From: Diphasiastrum complanatum | Lineage: Eukaryota > Streptophyta > Lycopodiopsida > Lycopodiales > Lycopodiaceae | Assembly (NCBI GenBank): GCA_029204225.1 | Contig: CM055096.1 | Span: forward strand, 58,975,600 to 59,039,599 | Length of the DNA stretch: 64,000 bases | Direction of reading: 5' to 3' | In this document: positions 46,618 to 56,394 of the stretch, piece by piece | Position numbering within the stretch: position 1 is the first letter of the stretch | How the letters are laid out: the number at the start of each line of letters is the position of its first letter | The notes under the pieces: generated by a model | The model's database searches: none | Told to the model about the DNA's origin: nothing | What the model saw: the letters and a program-made list of their open reading frames with translations, nothing else | Program-made: the position numbers and the translations under genes

Positions 46618-47442
46618 TCACTCACCAAAGAGGCTTGGGCTAAAATTATTATAATATATATTTGATAGCACTCCAGGTGAAGTCCTATGCTTCATGAACA
46701 AGTCCTTTCCCAATGCTTTGTTGAAGATATCAACTACACATTCCCTTGAAGACACATGTTGAAGCTCCACCTCCTTTGCAATGACTTGCTCCCTCACAAA
46801 GTGATATTGCACCTTAATATGCTTGCTCCTAGCACGAAAGATAGGATTGTATGCCAACCTTTGGGCTGATTGATTGTCATAAAAGATGATTGGGCTCTCT
46901 GAAAAATCCAACAAGTGAAGATCCTGGATCATCCTCTTGATTCATATCATCTCCTTTGTGCAATGTGTAAGAGCTTTGTACTTGGCCTCACTAGGATCTT
47001 GCATGAATTGACTCAATCTTCCAACACAAAAGCTTAGATCTAGTCTAGTAATGGTTAGATAGATGAGTGAACCAACTAGCTTCCTATAGAGAGTAATGTC
47101 CTCGAAGGATCTTTCATTGCCTCTTATAATTAGCTTTACATGAGACCCCATAGGTGTATCACTAGCTTTTGCATCTACCATATGAAATCTTTCTAGAATA
47201 GAATTAGCATACTTCTCTTGAAAAATGAAAGTATATTGAGAAGATCTAATGACTTCTATTCCCAAAATGTAATGCAAATTACCAAGATCATGCACCTCAA
47301 ACTCCTTCTTAAGAGCATTCTTGATATCCTCCACATCTTGATTGTCTCCACCACTCAAGATGATATCATCCACATAGATTAGCAAGATGGTAACAACATT
47401 TCCAGCAAACCTATAATAAAGTGAATGATCATACTCACTCAT
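46618..47442 (-). pseudogene. Copia reverse-transcriptase end and internally deleted RNase H
   Basis: The minus strand from 47,442 reads LLIYVDDIILSGG (catalytic YVDD), HDLGNLHYILGIEVIRSS and LSQFMQDPSEA. The text then passes directly to YKALTHCTKEMI. About 70-80 residues of RNase H (the DADW..RRSTSG part) are missing, and the join falls at a shared SEA. A stop and frame change near 46,937 precede LHLLDFSESPIIFYDNQSAQ. RNase H ends ...RTSPGVL. The N-terminal half of RT is absent. Confidence 0.8.
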
Positions 47443-47449
47443 AACATTA

Positions 47450-47990
47450 TAACTACGACAAGGAATTCCAGATCCACTACTAGATTATGTCCTAGAAAAT
47501 CTAACCGACATCATAAGGATTGACTGCGATAGAGAAGTAGCTCAAGAACTCCACAAGAGAGCAAGGTACCATTAAACTATAGTAATGGCTATGTGCTATG
47601 TGGATGTTGGTGTAAGGCTATACTCCCTCATAGGCTATACCAGACATTGAAAACTTCTATTGCCATAGGGGTACGATTTTGTTGGTAAAACATACTTGGG
47701 ATCACCAATTTAGAGTTACATTTTGGGAATGTTTGACCATCCTCGTAACATCATGACATTGAGATATATTGGTGTTGCATTCTACTTATGTCATTTTCTT
47801 GTCAAAGTTGATCTCCTATCGAGAAAATGCCCTAACAATAGCCCATATAATCTACGTATTCTTCTCACAAAGACCTTGGCTAAACCTTTGAAGTTGTGAA
47901 CAACTAAGTGTAACTTTACATTGCCCAAATTACATATAATTTATGTCTTACGTTTTCATTTACTAATGCAAAAGAAATGTTTCTTTCTTG
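47450..47990. other. No recognised feature
   Basis: Sequence between the copia RT fragment and the next (GA)n tract. No domain or repeat identified. Confidence 0.35.
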
Positions 47991-47994
47991 TATT

Positions 47995-48103
<109 letters not shown>

Positions 48104-48575
48104 ATTTTCCTTCTTGCATTCTTATTTTGCAAATCTTTTTTTTTCTCCTAGCAGTATGTTTTTGTTATGGAAGCTCTCTTGCTTGTCTTTTTATGCCTGT
48201 GGAGACAATTGTAAAATGCAATGTAATTATCTGTTATAGTGACTAAATCTCTACTATGTGACATGGGAAATAAACTTGAGATTATTGTTCTCTTGTCTCC
48301 TCCTCTTTTGTCCTTTCTTTCATTGATAGTGAAAAAATGAAATTTGTATTCATGTGCATAGAACCTTCTTTGTGGTATATTGCAAGAATTTTTTTCAACA
48401 CGATGACCAACCAACTTAGGTGCTACAAAGTCATAGATGAAGCATAATCCTAAATCCAAACAACCACCCTTTCTAATTTGAAGCATTTACCAATGTAAGT
48501 GGACTATGTGGCATAACAATGGTTGTAGTTAAAATCAGTACTATTAATTAAGGTGGTTTCATAGTTGTTGTCGGA

Positions 48576-49290
48576 TAAGTCCAAATGGGCACATGTCAAT
48601 CTTCTCTTCGTTAATATGAATGAAAAGGGATAACTCTTCTATGACACGACAATGAATATACAACCACTTGGCAGGTGAGGTGGCACCTTGGGCTTGCCAA
48701 GTAGGTACAAGTCATGGGGACCTCCTGATATTGCTCAACCAATACACTTGCTAGGTGGCAAGTCTTACCCGTAGCCCATCACAATTGCAACATCTCCAAC
48801 TATGGCTTCTACATGTCTCAACACTTATGGGCACCTCCTCATGCAATGTGAAACTAGAGAGGTATGTGAGTTTGTCAGCAAGAACATAAGCCAATCATTG
48901 TCTGGCAAGCCTCTGTTGGGGGCACAAATCAATCTACAGTGCTTCACAATGCTTCTCAAAGAAATAGTTTTACTCATAGCATTGGTGGGGGGTTGACATT
49001 CCCTCACTTGTTCATATTGTGTAGTATCGATGGGTGGCAAAGGTGAAACATAAAGGAGGATATCTTAAATATTGCATGTTGATTGGTTGACTTGGGACTT
49101 GTCTCTAGACAAGTGCAACTGTTGGGCAATGTTGGTAGATCCAAAAAATATGTTGGAGTTACCTGTACGTGGCAAGCCCAAGGTGCCACCAAATGACAAG
49201 TAAGGGTATATGCATCATGATCTGAAAAGGAGGTTGGCCTTTTTGGTCCATATTCATGAATAACATATGAACATGTGCCTATTTGAACTC
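48576..49290. repeat. Foldback element with long terminal inverted repeats
   Basis: The left arm (about 48,576-48,715) and right arm (about 49,155-49,290) are diverged reverse complements. The best-conserved block is GGTGGCACCTTGGGCTTGCC near 48,679, complemented near 49,190. The outer ends match as AAGTCCAAATGGGCACATGT and its complement near 49,285. No transposase inside. Confidence 0.65.
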
Positions 49291-49619
49291 ATTAGTCAAT
49301 AGTTCTCAAGCCATCTATAGCCACCTCGTGTTTTCTTTCAAATCCAATCTCTAGGCATTATGTGGCTTAATGCCCCAAAGGCAAAGTATTATGCATGTTA
49401 TTGCCTAGGTAGTTAAAAAAGAAAACATTTGTTGTTTATGCCAAGTAAAGCACTGGCACTTAGGAGGGCATAGGAGGGCATAGGAGGCCAGGGCATTCTG
49501 ATCCTTCCGTTTTTTCCTCAAGCTCCCCCCTAGGGCAGGGGGTCCTTACATCCGAAATCTCACCAGCTTCAACATTCACTTCATTCAAAGTGTTTATGTC
49601 AAAGGCGGTTAGTTAGGGA

Positions 49620-49795
49620 GTAGCGTATTTTGCACCATCATTGCAATGGTAGTGGTGGTGCAACGACCATCTACTCGAGATGAGGAATGATACCCACCCT
49701 CTTTCCAAAAGAGGGGTATCATTTCCCACCCTTAGATCTGTGGTCCACCACACCACCACTACAAGTACACGACTGGTGGTGCATAATAAGCTCAC
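49620..49795. repeat. Near-complete palindrome (MITE-like hairpin), about 175 bp
   Basis: The arms meet near 49,706. The inner stem is GATACCC..CCCTC with GAGGGGTATC, the middle stem GTAGTGGTGGTG with CACCACCACTAC, and the outer stem TATTTTGCACCA with TGGTGCATAATA. The whole element can fold into one imperfect hairpin. Confidence 0.7.
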
Positions 49796-49845
49796 TTGGT
49801 ATCTAGTAGTTACTTTAGCTTTAGCATGTCATTGATTGGCTTTCA

Positions 49846-50052
49846 TTTTTTTGAAAAATGCTTCTTGGTTTCCAAGGGAAGGCTCGAACTTGGGACCAAA
49901 GAAACTTTGGATGCCAAGCCAACCAACTGAGCCAACCCCGTTGGGTTTTTTTGAAAAATGCTTCTTGGTTTCCAAGGGAAGGCTCGAACTTGAGACCAAA
50001 GAAACTTTGGATGTCAACCTAACCAATTGAGCCAACTCCCTTGCCTTTTTTT
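49846..50052 (-). mobile_element. tRNA-derived SINE-like unit in tandem, exact 100-bp period
   Basis: GAAAAATGCTTCTTGGTTTC occurs at 49,853 and 49,953, and a third start lies at 50,053. On the minus strand each unit has an A box (TGGCTCAGTTGG, complement at 49,923-49,934) and a B box (AAGTTCGAGCC, complement at 49,881-49,891) at tRNA-like spacing. A short body and an A-run follow. The layout is a Pol III SINE head repeated in tandem. Confidence 0.6.
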
Positions 50053-50176
50053 GAAAAAAAAAAAAAATGTTTGAAAAATGGAGATATGTTATTCAAAAGC
50101 TATTCTCCTTCTTGTGTGTTAGCAAATGTAAAAAACAGAGAAAAACATGAAAACGTGTTGAAAGGAGAAAGAGACG

Positions 50177-50432
50177 ATGATGTCGCAGAAGCAGAGTGTC
50201 AGAACTACGCCCCAAAAGTAAGCCTCTCTTCTTCTTCTTCTCCTCCTCCTCCTAACTATTCTCGATGTATTTTATTGGGTAGCTATTCATTTCCTGTGTT
50301 CATCCGTTCACCAATGCCTCCTAGATGATGTATTTTTTTTTAATTTTTTCGTATCAGTGTCAGATTTCGGTGCTACTGGAAGACCGTTATATACGATGTC
50401 ATCAAAGCTCGCCAATGGACAGAAACAGACAG
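50177..50432 (+). CDS. TTLL9-like exons 1 and 2
   Basis: Exon 1 (50,177-50,217) ends CCCCAAAA before GTAAGC. Exon 2 (50,358-50,432) follows GTATCAG and ends before GTATGT. The join makes PQ-N-VRFRCYW. A different frame through exon 2 is open but does not fit exon 3; only this frame yields TETD-S-ELDWDFFW. Confidence 0.8.
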
Positions 50433-50508
50433 GTATGTATGCCACCATTATTCATTACTGCATTACATTACATCTCACATCAATTCAAAAGAAAGAGCAA
50501 GCTATGGA

Positions 50509-50550
<42 letters not shown>

Positions 50551-53281
50551 ACAGCCAGCCAGCAATGTCACTCAATCTTGCAAAAGGAAACAGCAGCATT
50601 TTGTGAAAGGAAACAGATAAAGTGCTTGCTTCATTATGAATTTGTGAGACCATCTGAAGGCTTCTCTAATTTACCTAATTTTCTTGATTCTTGTCTAGTT
50701 TCTCGATTTCTTGCTTTCACCATGCTTATTTGATGTTTAAGAATGGATTAGATGTTAAGGTGCTATGATTGGCACATGACAATTTTGGTATCAAAGCATT
50801 AGATTCTTTCCTCATCAATTTTGGTGGTTTTCTTGAAGTTTGGTAGAGTTTCTATTCCCTAGCTAGCTAGTTTTCTTGATTTTTCAATTTCCAGATTGTT
50901 TTGAATCGATTTTTGACTTGCTTGTTTCTTGTGTGATTTATTGTTTTAGATCAATAGCCCTACCCTTCCTCTTAACTTTTTTCTTTCCTTAGCTTGAATC
51001 TGAATCACTTTTCACTTAATTTGGCTGAGATTTGACAAAGTTATTATATGACAACAACATATTATTGGACTTTCCAACATGGACAATCAATGACTAAATG
51101 ACACATAGTAGCTCAAATTTTCAACATGCTACATATTACTTGGACCTTCCAACATGGACAGCCAATGATGACTTAATGCCACATAGCACTTGAACCTTTC
51201 GTTGGAAGGTTCAAGTGTTGAACTTTAGTTGGAAGGTTCACGAGCTATGTGTGATTCGATCATTGGCTGTCCACAAAGTTTTGATGGAAGGTCTAGGGCT
51301 AGGTGTCATTCTGCCATTCATTATGTCAGCAAAATATCATGTTGGTAATCCTTAGTGATAGTAATTCTTGCTAATTTTTGGTACTTGTATTGGTGGGAAT
51401 CAGTGAGCTGGACTGGGATTTCTTTTGGTCAGATGTTAGCTGGTTACACGAGTACTTTGATCATATACATCTTGCGGAACATCAGGTCTGTGTTTTCATT
51501 CCAATTTGATGCTAATTTCGCCATTTTGGCTTAATGTTTAGTTTTGAATTCACTTGTTACAAATGCTTACGCACATTTTCTCCCCTTTCTTCAGGTCTAT
51601 TATTAGTGTAAGAAAGCTTTTAGTGTTTTGCACCATGCACTCAACAAAGTCACGAAATGGGTTAAATTCCTTGTTGACCAAATGCAATTTGTAGCAATAA
51701 AGGAATAAGCAATTTTGATAACAATAATAGACAAGTTCCCATTGTAATGCAAAGAAAATTTATTTTTGTAGGATATGTAGCTTGATGTGATCCTATTAAT
51801 GAAATCATATTGTTGCTCAATGAGAGCAAAGAAATGATATTCAAATCATAGTAGCTAAGAGCACATATACATAAGATGTTCCATTAAAGTTGAATGCCAA
51901 TTTTTCTACAAAGATGTTGAGACATTCAACAATCAAATCGATTGCATATCCTTCCACAAAGGAACATAGTCAAGGATCTCTCCTATAGAGAAGCTCACAA
52001 TCGTCATTATGAACTACCTAAATGGGAGGAGATAATATCAACTCGTACATATTAGATGGCACATAGGATCTCTAGATGAACTACGTAGGTACCCTAAAAG
52101 GTTTTTTAGGGTTAGGGCAAAATATATTCACCACATGGGTTTCCATGAAGGATGCACCCAATTGGAAGGTTCCATAACCCTAACTAGTGACCAAATGTCT
52201 AGATCCAAGCGACTAAGTAAATGATATCAACCACTACATTGGGGGGATATCGCTATATTTCTTAACCATGAGTTCATTGTTGTTCTCTAGTTAGGAAAAC
52301 ATGGTCCTCATGTTTGTGTCGAAATTGCACATGCTCAAAAGAGGTTACGAATTGCATATGTTGAAGATGTACTAACATTAGAAACATAGATTTCGAAGAA
52401 GCTACAAATTGAAAAAAGGAAGCTACATCAATAGGGTATACAAAGTGTTTCAATTAATAGGTTTTAAAAACAAGGTCTCGATTCAACCACTCTCATTTAT
52501 TGCACATAATGCTAGCTAATTGAGTCATTTATTTTAGTGAAATGGCTACAAATGATGCTGAAAAGTAAAGTATCAATTCTAGTAAAACTTGAGGGGTTTA
52601 GAAACTCAATGAGAACAACTTTTATGATTTTTATGTCCTTGACAAGTTTAAGGTATTGTGTAGAGTATAAGCACTTCTTGAGTGATAATAAAGTCAGAAA
52701 CTCAATGAGAACAACTTTTATAAATTTTATGTCCTTGACAAATTTAAGGTATTGTGTAGAGTATAAGCACTTCTTGAGTAATAATAAAGTCATATGTAGC
52801 TTACTTTTAAATCCTTATTATTTGGGAATTTCTATGAGTTTTCATCAATAAAGAAAGTGAAAACATCGGAGTTCAATATCTTTTCATTGCCCTTTAGCAT
52901 TGTTCATTCAATCTACTGAAAATTAACAATGCATTGATAATTGAACATAGAGTCATTGTTGATAATGTAATAGCAATTTTGAGTAATGGAAAATGACATT
53001 TTTAGGCATCTATCCAAATGCAAGTTTGTGTAATCTTTGTTTTATGTTGGGAATCAAGTGGCTAAAGGTTAAAATCGATCCATCACAAATGCTTAATTAT
53101 AAATGTAGTAAACTATCAATTGATAAATTGAGCATCTTGAATATATACATTGTGATGATACTTTTACAATTCTTACAAACATGCTGAGAAAATAGGAAAA
53201 TATGTGCTTAATTAGCTATTGACCTTTTTTTTTGGGATTCACAATTGGCAGAGGATCAACCATTTTCGGAACTATTATGAG
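50177..53281 (+). CDS. Tubulin polyglutamylase, TTLL9-like (5' part; 3' exons beyond the window)
   Basis: Four exons join in phase: 50,177-50,217, 50,358-50,432, 51,404-51,485 and 53,252-53,281. The product begins MMSQKQSVRTTPQN, then VRFRCYWKTVIYDVIKARQW, TETDSELDWDFFWSDVSW, LHEYFDHIHLAEHQ and RINHFRNYYE. This follows the N-terminus of TTLL9 (human: IRFKTTL..., WDFYWCDVSWL, HFRNHYELTRK, from memory). TTLL enzymes add glutamate chains to tubulin using ATP. TTLL9 works on flagellar axonemes. The ATP-grasp catalytic part would lie in later exons, which are not found before the right edge. Intron 4 is at least 10.7 kb and holds two LINEs and a copia remnant. No frameshift or stop in the exons, and all junctions are GT-AG. 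Start chosen at the first of two adjacent ATGs. Confidence 0.85.
50512..50549. repeat. (CA)n microsatellite
   Basis: About 19 CA units in intron 2 of the TTLL9-like gene. Confidence 0.95.
51156..51272. repeat. Intronic hairpin
   Basis: GGACAGCCAATGAT (51,156-51,169) pairs with its complement at 51,259-51,272, and CACTTGAACCTT with AAGGTTCAAGTG at the centre (51,187-51,217). A related copy of the left arm starts near 51,065. MITE-like, in TTLL9 intron 2. Confidence 0.65.
51404..51485 (+). CDS. TTLL9-like exon 3
   Basis: 82 nt between GGAATCAG and GTCTGT. Encodes ELDWDFFWSDVSWLHEY and FDHIHLAEHQ, the most diagnostic part of the gene so far seen. Phase 2 in, phase 0 out. Confidence 0.85.
52600..52791. 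repeat. Tandem duplication, 96-bp unit
   Basis: GAAACTCAATGAGAACAACT starts at 52,601 and 52,697. The copies differ at only about five positions, so the event is recent compared with the surrounding repeats. It lies in TTLL9 intron 3. Confidence 0.9.
53252..53281 (+). CDS. TTLL9-like exon 4 (30-nt microexon)
   Basis: A 30-nt exon RINHFRNYYE between TTGGCAG and GTATGC. Matches the HFRN.YE motif that follows exon 3 in TTLL9 proteins. Phase 0 at both ends. Confidence 0.75.
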
Positions 53282-53382
53282 GTATGCTCATGCCCTTAGA
53301 GACAATATCTTATTTGGTTTTTAATTTATGAAAAGTGAAAGATACAGTAGTTATGGCATCATTGATTATGTGGTGGGGGGGG

Positions 53383-53384
<2 letters not shown>

Positions 53385-53460
<76 letters not shown>
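53385..53460. repeat. (GA)n tract at the 3' end of LINE-A
   Basis: A G-run (53,374-53,385) then about 38 GA units, directly followed by the LINE-A tail AAGCTTTATTAATGTC. Confidence 0.95.
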
Positions 53461-53464
<4 letters not shown>

Positions 53465-53469
53465 TTTAT

Positions 53470-53500
53470 TAATGTCTTTTCCATGCCAAAAGGCATATAA
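53470..53500 (-). other. LINE-A 3'-tail stem-loop
   Basis: ATGCC (53,483-53,487), loop AAAA, GGCAT (53,492-53,496), eleven bases after ATTAATGTC-type sequence. Same place and size as the stem-loops in LINE-B and at 16.9 kb, with different stem bases. Confidence 0.6.
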
Positions 53501-53906
53501 GATTAGTAAATGTACATGTCAAGTATGTGGTAACCGTAGGAGCGTATGAACGTCTCCAAGACTATAACAGAAATACAAATCTAACTGCTATGATCTGAAA
53601 CTGAAAGCTGAAACTGAAAAAGGATGCGATGATATATGAAACATGTGGGAGCATATATACTGCTAACTGTCATGAATACGGTATGACACTATCATCCAAC
53701 CCTGTCTCGCTGATGCTATAAAAGGATGTAATACATGATGCAGCATGAAGGACTGCTGGTGGTCGATGACGTCGTCTAGGAAGATGAGGTCTCCTCATGA
53801 TAAGTCGGGTAGCTCGTGCAGCAACATGAGTATGAGTAGAACACTGTCTCTGATCTCGGTGGGCATGTAAGTCTCCATCATCCTCATCCTCATCAGATAC
53901 TAAATC

Positions 53907-56331
53907 TCATCCTCTTCTCCTGGGGAAGAAAGAAGTGATCTGCTCCTGAGAAATATGACTCCGCTGGGCTGTCTGACATAGGCCCTGTCGTAGAATAAAC
54001 ATCTCTCGTATCATGAGAGCGGCGCATCGAGAGTCCTCATAGGCTAGGAGGGATCGTAAGGTGACAGGCGAATCACAAAACAGACAGTGATATCTCCCTA
54101 TGATCTCGTAATACACCGGGCATCTAAAGATAAAGTGCTCCTCTGACTCCACCTCATCCAGGGAACAAAACTGACAAATCCGCTCCTCTCGGGGTACCCT
54201 GGAATCTCCCAGTCTCAATAGCCAACTGATGTGATAATACGCGGAGTTGTCCCAATGTAAATCTGAGGCTGTGTGACAATCCCGAGCCCAAATAGTGTGG
54301 CAAAACTGGGAACCCTACTATGTCAAGCTCAATGAAGTGAGTCCAGTAATAGGCGGGTTTAACCCCCAGCTGTCGCCTCCAAGTACGGTCGAGGTATGCT
54401 CTATATAAGAAGCGCCTGATATACTGGTGGGTGCCTGAGGGGAGCTCTGTGATGGATATGCCAAAGGAATCAAGGAGGAAATGGGATGTTTGTGAGAACC
54501 ATGACAGTCGGTAGCCCTGGTCATGAAGGAAGTGTGAAGAGGCAAGTGAGGCCCGTGTATATCTCGTGTCTGCATCTGGTAGATCCTGACTCTCTGAATA
54601 TATGCGATGAGCTGGAATGCTGCAGCTATCTGAATGGGTGGAACGACAAACTCTACAAGAAGAATCTCGTGCGGAACCGAGGACTTCGCCCGAATCATAC
54701 GAGCTAGCATGGTGGTTTGTAGTCGTGAAATGCTGGCTCAGTGTGAAGATGGAAGACCTGTACACCATGTCTCTGCTGCATATAAGGCTGTGGGAGTGAC
54801 AATAGTGTCAAAAAGTTGGCACTTATTGCGAGCATCTCTGATGGGTTCCTGAAGCAGAACCGCTCAAGCTGAACAAGGGAGGAATGCCCCTTCCCAAGTC
54901 GAGTGGTGGCTGCTTGTCGCATGCTGAAAGTAGGACCAGAAAAGAGTATCCCCAAATATGTATACGAGGAAACTACCTCTAAGGCCCGTCCATCAAGCAT
55001 GAGCTCCTGGTGCTGCATGAAGGCTCGAGAAGTGTTGAAGACCATAACCTTGGTCTTCGCAGTGTTCACCCCCAATCCCCATCTGGTATAGAAACCCTGT
55101 AAACAATCTAGCTGCCTCTGTAATCCCTCTTTGGTCGTGGATACTAGTACCACATCATCTGCATACAAGAGAATGGCAATCAAGATGGTGCCAAGTCTAC
55201 AGCCAACTCCTCTACACTGTGAGATGGCTCGCTCTAACTCATCAATGTACAATCTAAAAAGAACCGGCGAAAGAGAGTATCCTTGTTTCACCCCAGTGGT
55301 GCTCCAAATGTGATCAGAGATACCACTACCATGTCGGAAGCATCCCAAGACCTTCTCATAAAGAGCCATCACTGCCAGAACAATATCCGTGGAGAAACCA
55401 AGATCCCGAAGTCTTTGAATGAGTAGGGAGCGTGGTACAGAATCAAAGGCTTTCCTGACATCCACAAAACAGCAGTAAACTCTTTCTTTCCTATGCTTAG
55501 CTTCCTCAATCAAAGCTCTAAGTGCGAGAATATGGTCAGTGGTAGAGTAATGAGCCCGGAAACCTGCCTGTCCCAATGCATGTAATCTCCTCGATTTCGC
55601 CTCTGAGCTTACTGCAGACTGGAGTATGGTACCATAAAGCTTAGTGAGGACATGTCCGATCATGATAGTGCGGTAGTTACCAGGAATCATGGGATCACCA
55701 TTTTTATGGATAGGATGGATGATGTTGGTGCCAAACTGCAACAAATGCTCACCATAGGGGGTAATAGGTCCCAAGCTGTCCTCTGAAACCTTGGTAACTC
55801 CCACCTCGTCGCTGTCAAGAGCATGAATGCGGAGCTGGTCGGTGATGTCATAAAACTCGGACTGTCGTGAGGAGGTTCGAGCATTAAAATCCCCAGTGAG
55901 GAAAATATGCCCTCGCTCTGCAAATCTGATAATATCAGGTGACAAATCAAGGTATGGTGAACCTGTGCCCTTTGCAAAGGATGAAGACTCTGGAGGAAAG
56001 TAGCAAGCCGCCACAAAGAGGTCCCTGTCCAAACCAATGTCCTGTCCAACAATACGAATCCAGATATAGCGTGCATGCTCGTCATGTCTGATGAACTCGA
56101 TGCTCGAGTGAAGAGACTCTCTATATAGGCATGCAACCCCTCCGGATCCTCGACCATAGCGGATCTAGTCTCAGGCCTGAATACGGAATCCCATCTGTAT
56201 CCTGGAAAAATAGGTAATCCTCTCTCATGACTTTTGTGAGTCTCCATAAAAAACAATAGATCTATGCCAGTGATGAAATCAATCAGATCGCTAGCTATGG
56301 AAGATGAGTGTATACCATCGCAGTTCCACAC
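53907..56331 (-). pseudogene. LINE-A ORF2: endonuclease, reverse transcriptase, zinc finger
   Basis: The endonuclease starts WNCDGIHSSSIASDLIDF and LLFFMETHK (catalytic Glu); a frameshift lies near 56,165. It resumes AACYFPPESSSF and LTGDFNARTS. It then breaks off at YGEHLLQ and joins straight to the RT at NIIHPIHKNGD, so the endonuclease end and the linker are deleted. RT motifs: FVDVRKAFDSVP, TTGVKQGYSLSP and LLYADDVVLVS (catalytic YADD kept), then YTYLGILF. After more frame changes near 54,710 and 54,480, the C-terminal part ends with a CX2C...HX4C finger (ICQFCSLDEVESEEHFIFRC). The enzyme would nick DNA and copy the element RNA, but this copy cannot. Confidence 0.87.
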
Positions 56332-56394
56332 TCCAATCCGGAGATGGTGTGGATGGGGCCCCGGGGCACGCCCGGGGACCCCAAATACCTAGCA

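Noticed and set aside
50358-50432. Alternative reading of TTLL9 exon 2 (CQISVLLEDRYIRC or SDFGATGRPLYTM frames)
   Set aside because: Open, but neither joins exon 3 in phase nor resembles any family; the VRFRCYW frame does both.
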